DNA of 43,490 nucleotides from a virus, in IMG/VR virus record IMGVR_UViG_3300029268_001171, positions 1-43,490 of that record; one strand, given 5' to 3'. The notes under the pieces are model-generated. The model saw nothing but the letters and a program-made list of their open reading frames with translations. It had not been told where the DNA came from and did not search any database. Below are positions 1 through 6,339 of this stretch, in pieces; within the stretch, counting starts at the first letter, position 1, and every line of letters starts with the position of its first letter. A program made the translations under genes and the position numbers.

Positions 1-96
1 AAAGTTTCCGATGAAGAGATGCGTGGAGTTCACATCGAACGGCATAAGTTTCATGGAGAATGGAACTATGCAATCATGCCTCAGCCTAAACCATGA
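1..96 (+). CDS. C-terminal end of an ISAzo13-type transposase (partial)
   Basis: The first 31 codons, read in frame 1, end at TGA 94-96. They match the typical C-terminus of ISAzo13/Rhodopirellula-type DDE transposases: a VSDEEM block, then HKFHGEWNYAI, then a short P/Q/K tail (family pattern known from memory, not searched). The 5' part, with the catalytic residues, lies outside the window. The gene runs head-on into the phage gene ending at 111, only 14 bases away, so the right end of the element would fall in or just past this gap, but no terminal inverted repeat can be recognised without the other end. This may be an IS at a prophage edge, an insertion in the phage, or host DNA. Confidence 0.7.
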   Translation, partial: KVSDEEMRGVHIERHKFHGEWNYAIMPQPKP

Positions 97-110
97 CTTG
101 CTACCTTTAT

Positions 111-287
111 TTATTGACGCCGCCTAAAGGTGATCTGGCCGCCGGCGTCCTCGGTGACAACCACGGAACTATTTGTGGTTCGCGCCCCGCGTTCGGTCGT
201 CGCGGTGACGTTATCCTCCGACGACACATTGGAGATTGTGCCTTTGGACAATGTGCGGGTCAGGGTATCAACAAGCCAGGTTGCCAT
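111..287 (-). CDS. small hypothetical protein, 58 aa
   Basis: This 58-codon ORF starts with ATG at 287 and ends at TAA 111-113. A near-perfect Shine-Dalgarno GAGGAGG lies five bases before the ATG, inside the last codons of the upstream gene. The two genes overlap by one base (TAATG), which supports coupled translation. The product begins MATWLVDTLTR, is rich in Thr, Ser and Val, and ends with a basic FRRRQ tail. No signal peptide, membrane segment or known motif is visible. It is the last gene of the left-end minus-strand group and faces the transposase remnant. I do not recognise the family; its position among tail and neck genes makes a virion or accessory role possible, but nothing in the sequence shows it. 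Confidence 0.6.
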   Translation of the reverse strand: MATWLVDTLTRTLSKGTISNVSSEDNVTATTERGARTTNSSVVVTEDAGGQITFRRRQ

Positions 288-574
288 TATGCCTCCTCAA
301 ATGAATCGTATTGGTAAAAGGACACTTCGATGTCGTCTCCGCTTTCCCCGGTATCCTGCGTTGCAATCCGTTCGGTGGTTTCGGTGTCTGTTGCCGCGGC
401 CTCGGTATTCTCCGTCGCGGTTGCCTGGGTGAGAGACTGGGCGGTGCTGACGATATCCAGGGCAAAATCCATCTTCTCCGGGATCTCTGCCTGGATCCCT
501 GCCGAGTTGGCATCTTCCAACCCCTTGCGCACGTTGAGCAGCGCATTTTTCACGAATTCCGAGACGTCCGCCAT
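287..574 (-). CDS. Trypco2-like small protein, 95 aa
   Basis: The product begins MADVSEFVKNALLNVRKGL, followed by a GIQAEIPEKMDFALDIVS segment. This order (amphipathic helix, a 'PE..dF...V' strand, an acidic end) resembles the trypsin-co-occurring domain 2 (Trypco2) small proteins, which often sit near peptidases or in phage-like loci; their molecular role is not established. Residues about 50-75 are a Thr/Ala/Glu-rich insertion that looks disordered. I chose ATG 574 because it gives the compact MADVSEF start; ATG 592 would add six residues, and neither has a clear Shine-Dalgarno site. The stop codon overlaps the next gene's ATG. The 160 bases upstream are tandem arrays with no recognisable promoter. 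Confidence 0.5.
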   Translation of the reverse strand: MADVSEFVKNALLNVRKGLEDANSAGIQAEIPEKMDFALDIVSTAQSLTQATATENTEAAATDTETTERIATQDTGESGDDIEVSFYQYDSFEEA

Positions 575-598
575 GAGGATTCGCGTTGCCATCAGAAG

Positions 599-733
599 AA
601 AAAGTGGAAGGTGGAACGTGGAAAGTGGAAAGGAGCGGTTCTGAAACGCTGAAACGCTGAAAACCTGAAACCAGGAACGAAGAACCAAGAACGAGGAACG
701 AGGAACCTTCCGCTTTTCGCTTTTCGCTTTTTC
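599..733. repeat. four successive 7-8 bp tandem arrays
   Basis: Four low-complexity arrays follow one another: about four GTGGAAN units (610-640), three or four CTGAAACG-like units (650-672), about five ARGAACN units (673-709) and three CGCTTTT units (711-732). Each has a 7-8 base period, but the sequences differ. They fill the gap between the 95-aa protein gene and the adaptor gene. Similar heptamer arrays occur at 13890-13965 and 11573-11600. No ORF or terminator fits this stretch. Confidence 0.75.
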
Positions 734-734
734 A

Positions 735-1610
735 TCAAAATCCCTCCGGTGTTCCCACCTTGTTGTTTGGCACGCCGGTATCGTGGGCCAGCAAGGGGAT
801 CCCTGTGGCTACGATATCCCCGGCGCGCGCCTCAATGCGGCTCTTGGTGCCGGCTTCCCTCCAAAGGCTGCTGGATACCAGCTTGGCCTCGCACAGTGGC
901 AAAAGCAGGTCGTCCGCGTAGTTGTCGAGAATCGGGATCTCGATCGGATTGACTAAATCCGCGAAGGTCACGCGGAGCGCGCTGCATTCCGCATCGAATC
1001 TCACGAGATAGTCTTTGGCCGGGAGCGGCCACACGCGGAGGAGGAATTGCGGGGCGGCCGCTTGCGCAACGCCGCGGCTTTCCAGTCGGAAATAGCCCGG
1101 CTCGCCCTCCTGGTGGCAAATGCGACGGTCGCGCAGGCGTTCATCCCGCACAAGCTGGCGCTGTCCACCCAAGCCCGAGCCAAGGAGATTGACCTCGCTG
1201 GTGATCCGCTCGATCGGGACATTGATCCCAACGGCGTCTCCGAACACGCGCACGGTTCCGGCCAGTGTGTCGCTCAGGTGCTCATCGAGGAGAGCCTGCG
1301 GGCCCGCCACCTCGTTGTCGAACGCCAGGTCCGGGAATGTGACCGTGCAGCCGGTGTTGGCCTCGGGAAAACTCCCGCTGGTCAGAGACCGGCTGTATTT
1401 CTCGGCGACCTCTATGCTCACGCTCAGCGGGGCCCGGAGGGTGAGGGAAAACGGGGAAATCTTGAGCCGGGTAGGTGCCAGCCGGTAAAACTGGCTCAGG
1501 CCCGCATTGATCGCGCTCAGGACATCGAGCAGGGCATCCGCCGGGGGATTCGTCGGATCATCCACGGAGAGATGCCGCGCCAGCAGGCGGGAGAGCGTGA
1601 GCGTGTTCAT
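735..1610 (-). CDS. adaptor / tail tubular-like protein, 291 aa
   Basis: The N-terminal half is predicted helical (DALLDVLSAINAGLSQFYRL, residues about 24-44). The C-terminal half has a second helical motif, DDLLLPLCEAKLVSSSLWRE. This arrangement is typical of podovirus head-tail adaptors (T7 gp11/P22 gp4-like), where an N-terminal 'L..vl..IN.gl' helix and a C-terminal 'llplc.a' helix pack as a bundle. The next gene (1735-2778) has the same two motifs, so the pair look like diverged paralogues. The ATG at 1610 has no obvious Shine-Dalgarno site and follows a 124-base inverted-repeat spacer. A neck or adaptor role is inferred from this pattern and from position near the capsid gene. Alternative: a minor tail protein. 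Confidence 0.5.
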   Translation of the reverse strand: MNTLTLSRLLARHLSVDDPTNPPADALLDVLSAINAGLSQFYRLAPTRLKISPFSLTLRAPLSVSIEVAEKYSRSLTSGSFPEANTGCTVTFPDLAFDNEVAGPQALLDEHLSDTLAGTVRVFGDAVGINVPIERITSEVNLLGSGLGGQRQLVRDERLRDRRICHQEGEPGYFRLESRGVAQAAAPQFLLRVWPLPAKDYLVRFDAECSALRVTFADLVNPIEIPILDNYADDLLLPLCEAKLVSSSLWREAGTKSRIEARAGDIVATGIPLLAHDTGVPNNKVGTPEGF

Positions 1611-1628
1611 GGTCGGCCAAGCCTCCCA

Positions 1629-1738
1629 ATGGGGAATTTTGAATTTTGAATTAGGAATGAAAAGTCTCCCGCGCGGGGCGCGGCACTCGCCGCCGTGGCG
1701 GCCAATTCCTCATTCAAAATTAAAAATTCCACATTCAT
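1629..1738. repeat. AT-rich inverted repeat with GC-rich inner hairpin
   Basis: The left arm GGGGAATTTTGAATTTTGAA is mirrored by AATTCCTCATTCAAAATTAAAAATTCC near 1709-1735. Between them lies a second inverted repeat made of GC-rich halves (GCGCGGGGCGCGGCACTCGCCGCC). The left arm itself is a short tandem of AATTTTG. The element fills the gap between the two adaptor genes and looks like a mobile or structural intergenic repeat of a kind seen in many environmental bacteria. It could fold in RNA and act as a processing or termination site, but there is no clean T-run. Confidence 0.55.
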
Positions 1739-2778
1739 TGCTGTGCTGGCTTTTCAGCCAGCGATTGCAGGCGGTTGGAGTTGCTGTCCTCGGGCTTGGG
1801 CTTTCTCGGATCGGACAGGCCCAGAAGCGTGAGCGCCCGCAGGTAGTCGGCCTCGATCTGGGTCAGCTTGTCCTTGTGGCGTGCAAAGCTCGGGTGCGTC
1901 GTCACATTCATGCGGCACAGAGGAAGCAAAATGCTTTCGTGGTATTGGTGGGGCACGGGAGGGGTGGGAGAGGTTCCGCAGAGGTCATCCGCCGTGTAGG
2001 TCGGGGGCTCTTTGATGACCGGCACCTTGAGTGTGCCAGTTGCGCTCGGCACTGGAAGCAGGTGGAGAGTGATCTTTGCTGGGTCGTCCTCGCCGGTTGG
2101 CGTGCTCATCTCGGCGGTGACGGTGGGGACGGGCGCGGCTGCCACACCGGCAGTCCAGGAAGCGGCTAAGTCCGGAGTGGCGGAAGTGCTCGCGCTGTAA
2201 TAATTCGCCCCAATCCCGATCCCTCCGAGAAGCTCCCACCGGGTTGTACCCCACCGCAAATAAATGTTTGAAGCGGTATTTTTGAAGTAAAAAGGCTTCC
2301 CGTCAATAATTCCAACAAGGGTGTATGTCCCGTTCACTACGGTTGACCCAGCCCCGGCGACAACGATATTGCCGGTTGCCTTCGCTACGGTGAGGGCATC
2401 GGACTTTGAGGACTCGACAAAATAGGCAATGGGGGTTCCGCCCGCCACCGTGCGGGAGGTCTGTCCGAGGAAAAGCGGGCCAAAGTCCTGTAGCTGGGAG
2501 CGGGAAGTGAGGGCTCTAAGAGGTTGCCCGCCGGAGAGTCGCAATGGTGCTAGCACGGTCTGCACGTCGGAATCCAGATCGTAGGAACCTGTCCCGGAGG
2601 CGAGCGACAAGTCGATATCCTCCCGGCAATAGAAATCCTCCCCTGCCAACTGCATGAGCTGCAGCCCGGCTGAGATATAGCCGAGCACCGCGACGCGCAG
2701 GGAGTTCGATGACGTGTCCGGGTTGTCCACGCCAAGCGTGCCCAGCAAATCGTCAAAGATTTGCCGCACAGTCATCAT
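1735..2778 (-). CDS. adaptor-like virion protein with inserted beta domain, 347 aa
   Basis: The N-terminus (MMTVRQIFDDLLGTLGVDNP, then RVAVLGYISAGLQLMQLAGE) and the C-terminus (HESILLPLCRMNVTTHPSFA, then a DYLRALTLLGLSDPRKP helix) resemble head-tail adaptor proteins and the neighbour at 735-1610. Residues about 135-220 form an extra unit: VNGTYTLVG, GKPFYF, YLRWGTTRWELL, YYSAS, TPDLAASW. This 'GKPYY...W.L...Y.S...TPDL..W' pattern is a small beta module found in many secreted and phage structural proteins; its exact function is unknown to me. ATG 2778 is chosen because GGAG lies 11 bases upstream inside the preceding small gene and the gap is one base. The role is probably neck or tail, with the insert exposed; this is inference. 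Confidence 0.55.
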   Translation of the reverse strand: MMTVRQIFDDLLGTLGVDNPDTSSNSLRVAVLGYISAGLQLMQLAGEDFYCREDIDLSLASGTGSYDLDSDVQTVLAPLRLSGGQPLRALTSRSQLQDFGPLFLGQTSRTVAGGTPIAYFVESSKSDALTVAKATGNIVVAGAGSTVVNGTYTLVGIIDGKPFYFKNTASNIYLRWGTTRWELLGGIGIGANYYSASTSATPDLAASWTAGVAAAPVPTVTAEMSTPTGEDDPAKITLHLLPVPSATGTLKVPVIKEPPTYTADDLCGTSPTPPVPHQYHESILLPLCRMNVTTHPSFARHKDKLTQIEADYLRALTLLGLSDPRKPKPEDSNSNRLQSLAEKPAQQ

Positions 2779-2779
2779 G

Positions 2780-2947
2780 TCAGTTCTCCGGGTTCCTCGC
2801 GGCGACGTCGGTCGCGGCCTTGATCTCGGAGGCTTTCACGGTGCGCTCCTCGCCAGCGATGGAGAGGATGACCATGCCCCGGACATTCGTGCTGCGCACG
2901 GTCAGGCTTTTGGCGGCGTCGCTTTGGTCGGTTACTTCAGTTTTCAT
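2780..2947 (-). CDS. small hypothetical protein, 55 aa
   Basis: This 55-codon ORF starts at ATG 2947, overlapping the stop of the preceding gene as ATGA, and stops two bases before the next ATG at 2778. The tight packing is good evidence for translation. The product starts MKTEVTDQSDAAKSLTVRST and continues with a VRGMVILSIAGEERTVKASE segment. It is charged, with no membrane segment, signal or metal-binding motif. It may form a small beta-rich domain. I do not recognise the family. Its place between a Pro-rich protein and an adaptor gene suggests a minor virion component or assembly factor, without direct support. Confidence 0.6.
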   Translation of the reverse strand: MKTEVTDQSDAAKSLTVRSTNVRGMVILSIAGEERTVKASEIKAATDVAARNPEN

Positions 2948-3315
2948 GCTTTGCGTTTTATCTGCAGTTTCCGAGTTTCTGATGGTGGTGGGACTTCGAT
3001 GGGAAGGGGGGGCACGTCTTGGGAGATGGGTTCCTCGGGCGGCGGGGTGTCCTCTTGGGCTGGCGCCGGCTCGGGCGATCGCTCCGGCTGCAGCGGCTCG
3101 GGAGCATCCTTCCAGGGGTAGATCCCCAGTTTGAATTTCCCGCTTCTTCCGTAGAGGAAGGCAAGGGCCTCGTTGGTCAATGTCACGAGGCGATCCATGT
3201 CATCGGTCGCCTCCTTGCGCCAGACCAGCCGGCCTTGGGACTGCACAAAGCCAAATCGCCCGACGGGCGGGCGCGAGTATCGGCTTTGGGCATCGATCGC
3301 GACGATGAATTTCAT
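2944..3315 (-). CDS. hypothetical protein with Pro/Glu-rich tail, 123 aa
   Basis: The first ~70 residues (MKFIVAIDAQSRYSRPPVGR through FKLGIYPWKD) look like a compact mixed alpha/beta domain. Residues 70-115 are a Pro/Glu-rich disordered tail, and the protein ends in a basic RKLQIKRKA. The ATG at 3315 directly follows a run of seven T on the coding strand that closes a hairpin terminator after the capsid gene, and no Shine-Dalgarno site is visible. Its stop overlaps the next gene's ATG (ATGA). In capsid operons a small protein just downstream of the capsid gene is often a head-completion or decoration protein, but no family match supports that here. Confidence 0.55.
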   Translation of the reverse strand: MKFIVAIDAQSRYSRPPVGRFGFVQSQGRLVWRKEATDDMDRLVTLTNEALAFLYGRSGKFKLGIYPWKDAPEPLQPERSPEPAPAQEDTPPPEEPISQDVPPLPIEVPPPSETRKLQIKRKA

Positions 3316-3399
3316 AAAAAAAGGGTGTGAGGAGTGGGTTTTTGCGAGCGAGGAAAGGAAGAGGGCCGTTTCACCGGACCCTCCTCCCCCCTCCTCACA
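3316..3399 (-). terminator. intrinsic terminator downstream of the capsid gene
   Basis: On the minus strand, nine bases TGTGAGGAG (3399-3391) pair with CTCCTCACA (3334-3326). This outer stem encloses an inner GGAGGAGGG...CCCTCTTCC stem, and CCC followed by seven T (3322-3316) comes after it. The stems plus the T-run form a rho-independent terminator layout just after the capsid stop at 3406. The T-run abuts the ATG of the next gene, so genes further left would depend on read-through or an unseen promoter. Confidence 0.65.
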
Positions 3400-3405
3400 A
3401 GTTGG

Positions 3406-5052
3406 TTATTCGATCTCCGGCAGCGGGAGCCCCGCGTAGGTGATCGCGTGGCGCAGGCGCATCACCGCAGGCACCCGGCTCAGGCGGTCCTTGCGGAGAG
3501 CCTGACCGAACACGGTCACGATGTAGCGCTCGGCCAGCATTCCGCCTTCCTTGCCGTCTTCACGGCGAGTGTTGCGGAATTTGCCGTAGCCGCGGTAGGC
3601 GCAGCGTTTGCCCAGCATGAGCGTGTCGCCAAAGACCTGTCCCTTGGCATTGCACGGCAGGATGAGCGCATCCTCGGGATGCACTTCGGTGTGCCGGTCG
3701 GCCCACACTCCGGTGTTCCACTGCACGCTGCCCACGGTCTCATACCCGATGCCCGCAGTCGTCGGACCGAGGCGCTTGGTGACCGCGATGGCGTTGCCGT
3801 TGTTGCCCGTGGTGTAGGCATACATGCCGATCTTGTTCGCCCCGCCCTGGCCATCGGTGGCCCACGGAGGATTCACGATCAGGAAGTAGTGCGTGAGCGC
3901 GTCCTGCGCGAGCAGGGTCACCCCGCCCGCCTTCGGGTCGGTCGAGCCGAGGAACTTGTAGGCGAAGTTCGGGAAGTATTTGAAAAACAACTTCTTCGCC
4001 TTGGCCGCGCTGGTGGCGTTGCCGCCCCCATACACAGTGAGCGCCGTGGTTCCGGCCGCAATGGCCACACCCAGCTTGGCCTTCGGGTTGAGCGGGCTGC
4101 CGATGGCTCCCTCGCCGTCGTGGTCGATCGCGGCGTATTCGCGGATGATGTGGTTGTCCACGTCCACATACCCGCCCTTGAAGGGAACCTTCGCCGCCTC
4201 GGCATTGGTCGTCTTGCCGATCAGTTCCTTGTAGGTGTCGTCCAGCTTGAGGCTGAACAGCGCATCCTTGGTGGCCACGACGTTGTTGCGCTGGATCATG
4301 TGACCATTTTCCGTGCGCATCTGGGCGGGCTGGCCGTTCTTGGTGCCCATCACCGTGCCCAGGGCCACGATGTCGTCCCATTTGAGCGTGTCCGCCGACA
4401 CGAGGGTGTCGAGCGTGTTGCTGCCGGGATACAAGACGTTTTCGCGCGGCAACTGCTCGCGGAACATCATGAACAACTGCTCGCTCTTGTAGCGGCCTGC
4501 CCAATCGCCCTGCGCGGTGTTGAAGCCGCTGAGGATCTCCCCGCGGAGGCCCATCACTTCCTCGGCACGCTCGGAAATCTTCGTGCCGTGGCGAGCCCAG
4601 TCAACAAACAGCTCATGGCTTCCAAGGAGGAATTCCTCGTAATCCTCGGGCGTGGTGAAAAGAGACTCCCCGATGTGCGGTTCATCGTAGAACCCGCTGG
4701 CAACGGTGAAGGTGATCTTTTGTCCTCGTCCCTTGGCAAGGTCGGTCTTTTCCCAGATCGTCGAGTTCGGACCCCCGATGTAGTCGGAGAAGAAGTCGGC
4801 ATTCTGGTCAAATACGTCGATGCCATCCTGCCAGAGCTGGCGCACGCTGTTCTCGTCCAGAGTGGCGAGGCTTGTGCCGGTATTCGGGCTGGTGATATCG
4901 AGAGCTACCCCGAGATTGTAAAAATCGGGCCGGACTTGGATGACATACGCCTGGGCAAGGCAGAACAGGGCGGTGGCGCCCATGATCGGCCCGAAAAACA
5001 GCCCGGAGACGATAGCCAAAACAAGGTAAAACGCCGCAAGTGGTGTTTTCAT
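3406..5052 (-). CDS. major capsid protein (N4 gp56 / DUF4043-like), 548 aa
   Basis: From about residue 60 the protein reads like the N4 gp56/DUF4043 group of HK97-fold capsids: DENSVRQLWQDGIDVFDQNA, WEKTDLAKGRGQKITFTVAS near 100, a MGLRGEILSGFNTAQGDWAG helix, then YVDVDNHIIREYAAIDHDGE and the C-terminal ERYIVTVFGQALRKDRLSRV. Length and position next to a scaffold-like gene agree. The oddity is the N-terminus: residues 1-37 (MKTPLAAFYLVLAIVSGLFF, then GPIMGATALFCLAQAYV) look like a signal peptide or membrane helices, which capsid proteins normally lack. Translation from ATG 4983 would remove most of it, but the upstream hairpin and Shine-Dalgarno arrangement supports ATG 5052. An intrinsic terminator follows the gene. 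Confidence 0.85.
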   Translation of the reverse strand: MKTPLAAFYLVLAIVSGLFFGPIMGATALFCLAQAYVIQVRPDFYNLGVALDITSPNTGTSLATLDENSVRQLWQDGIDVFDQNADFFSDYIGGPNSTIWEKTDLAKGRGQKITFTVASGFYDEPHIGESLFTTPEDYEEFLLGSHELFVDWARHGTKISERAEEVMGLRGEILSGFNTAQGDWAGRYKSEQLFMMFREQLPRENVLYPGSNTLDTLVSADTLKWDDIVALGTVMGTKNGQPAQMRTENGHMIQRNNVVATKDALFSLKLDDTYKELIGKTTNAEAAKVPFKGGYVDVDNHIIREYAAIDHDGEGAIGSPLNPKAKLGVAIAAGTTALTVYGGGNATSAAKAKKLFFKYFPNFAYKFLGSTDPKAGGVTLLAQDALTHYFLIVNPPWATDGQGGANKIGMYAYTTGNNGNAIAVTKRLGPTTAGIGYETVGSVQWNTGVWADRHTEVHPEDALILPCNAKGQVFGDTLMLGKRCAYRGYGKFRNTRREDGKEGGMLAERYIVTVFGQALRKDRLSRVPAVMRLRHAITYAGLPLPEIE

Positions 5053-5055
5053 TTT

Positions 5056-5081
5056 AGTGGTCGTTGTGGACCACTCTTCCT
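5056..5081 (-). promoter_or_regulatory. hairpin between Shine-Dalgarno site and capsid start
   Basis: On the minus strand AGGAAG (5081-5076) is followed at once by a perfect 7-bp stem with a 6-base loop: AGTGGTC, CACAAC, GACCACT (5075-5056). Then come AAA and the ATG. Unfolded, the site is too far from the start; folded, AGGA lies about five bases from the ATG. This suggests a structure-assisted ribosome binding site for the capsid gene. Confidence 0.6.
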
Positions 5082-5118
5082 GCCATTTGCACCCCGTTTG
5101 GGGCGCGACACCTCGGAA

Positions 5119-6261
5119 CTATCTGGCGAGCTGTTCTACAGTCGCCTCGTAGTCTGCCGGGGTGCGGATTTTTCCAATAGCTGGCGTGGGTGGTCCGTGT
5201 GGAGTTGTGCGGGCGCTGGCGGGGGCCGGCGTGACCGCTGATGGCGGACGCACCACTGCTGTTCGAGGAACAAGCTGCGGCTTTGGGGTGGCGAGTGTGG
5301 GTGATTTTGGCGCTGCGGGTGCTGCAGGAGCGGCAACGGGCGGCTGGGAGTCGGGGTCAAGCGGCGGGATCCCGAGGTTGTTCGCGGCCATCTGATAGAC
5401 CTTGAACGGGCAATCCTCCTGAGTGATCAGGGGGTTATTGCTCTTGGCAAGGGCCTCGTAGATGCGGTTGGCCTCGGCGTGGATCGCGTGGTTTTCCATC
5501 GTGTAGGCCGGGTAAACCTGCGCGGTGAGCGCATGGCTTTCCGCAACCTTGGCCTCGAACACGGTCTGCTGGGAAACCACGGTCTGCTGGACCTTGGAAG
5601 AGATTTCCCCAGACTCCTGCTCGAGTTTGCGGATTTTGTCCTCGGCCTCGAATTGCCTGTCGGGATCCAGTTGGCGGATGGCCTCCCGGCGGTCCTTCTC
5701 CGCTTGCTCAATCTCCGCTTTCACTACCTCGGCAGTGCGCTCGGGCTCGGCATTCGGGTCGGGGGCCGGTTCGGGCGAGACACCGTATTTCGCATCGACG
5801 CGACGTTCGGCCTCGGCAAGCGTGATGGGTTTCCCCTCGGCAGCGAGCGCGTTCGCGAGAACGACGGCCTCCTGCTTGCGGGAATCCAGCGCTTTGAGCC
5901 TTGGCCGGAACTCCTGGCGGGCAGGTTCGGCGGCGGGCGGACTGGGCGGCGGATCCGTGGGCGTTGGCGGGGTAACGGCTGGTGCGACCGGCGCGGGTGC
6001 GGCGGGTTCCTCGGCGGGTTGCCCCGGCGTCGGTTCCACTGCTGCAGGCGCTTCTGTCACCTCGGCAAGCCTTCGCTCATAATCACTCACACTCGCCACC
6101 TTGGGCCGCGGTGCCGGTTCTTCGGCGGGCGGCGGTGGCGTCACTGTGACTGTTTCGGGCGCTGGCTGCGGCTCGGGCGAGGGATTCTCGACCGGCGCTA
6201 CCACGTCCGCCGTCTCTACTGCTGGCGCTGGATTTTCGGGTGTCCCCGGATCATCTGGCAT
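5119..6261 (-). CDS. scaffold-like protein, 380 aa
   Basis: The first ~135 residues are Pro/Ala/Glu-rich and probably disordered. A charged helical region follows (REEFRPR-like start, then KAEIEQAEKDRREAIRQLDP and EDKIRKLEQESGEISSKVQQ), giving a coiled coil at about residues 170-240. Next is a compact domain at about 250-310, TMENHAIHAEANRIYEAL...DCPFKVYQMAANNLGIPP. The C-terminus is again Pro-rich, ending DYEATVEQLAR. Disorder plus coiled coil directly upstream of the capsid gene is the usual look of a phage scaffold, so that role is inferred. The compact domain recurs in the exported protein at 32993-33517. ATG 6261 is preferred: an upstream in-frame TTG at 6297 is the first codon of the -35 box, so it lies upstream of the transcription start. 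Confidence 0.65.
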   Translation of the reverse strand: MPDDPGTPENPAPAVETADVVAPVENPSPEPQPAPETVTVTPPPPAEEPAPRPKVASVSDYERRLAEVTEAPAAVEPTPGQPAEEPAAPAPVAPAVTPPTPTDPPPSPPAAEPARQEFRPRLKALDSRKQEAVVLANALAAEGKPITLAEAERRVDAKYGVSPEPAPDPNAEPERTAEVVKAEIEQAEKDRREAIRQLDPDRQFEAEDKIRKLEQESGEISSKVQQTVVSQQTVFEAKVAESHALTAQVYPAYTMENHAIHAEANRIYEALAKSNNPLITQEDCPFKVYQMAANNLGIPPLDPDSQPPVAAPAAPAAPKSPTLATPKPQLVPRTAVVRPPSAVTPAPASARTTPHGPPTPAIGKIRTPADYEATVEQLAR

Positions 6262-6270
6262 AGCCTGTCC

Positions 6271-6297
6271 CGTATAAGGTCTGCTTGAAGCTGTCAA
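6271..6297 (-). promoter_or_regulatory. phage promoter for the scaffold/capsid operon
   Basis: Minus-strand TTGACA (6297-6292), a 15-base spacer starting GCTTCAAGC, then TATACG (6276-6271). The ATG at 6261 is nine bases past the -10 box, so the transcript should be almost leaderless. The same TTGACAGCTTSAAGC core occurs at 14084, 32922 and 36359. Confidence 0.7.
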
Positions 6298-6304
6298 TAT
6301 CTTT

Positions 6305-6331
6305 TTGACGCCATGGGAAAAAAAGTGTAGG
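6305..6331 (+). promoter_or_regulatory. divergent phage promoter for 6340-7848
   Basis: Plus-strand TTGACG (6305-6310), a 15-base spacer containing an A-run, then TGTAGG (6326-6331). The ATG at 6340 is eight bases further on. The geometry is the same as in the minus-strand promoters, but the GCTTSAAGC core is missing. It lies back-to-back with the scaffold promoter. Confidence 0.6.
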
Positions 6332-6339
6332 CGGTGGGC

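Noticed and set aside
599-733. CRISPR array
   Set aside because: Units are 7-8 bases without spacers of constant length, and no cas gene is present.
3334-5241. 635-codon plus-strand open frame opposite the capsid gene
   Set aside because: Antisense shadow of a recognisable capsid gene; it runs through the terminator and the ribosome-site hairpin.
6262-6297. Upstream TTG start for the scaffold-like gene
   Set aside because: This TTG is the -35 box of the promoter, so it would not be transcribed.
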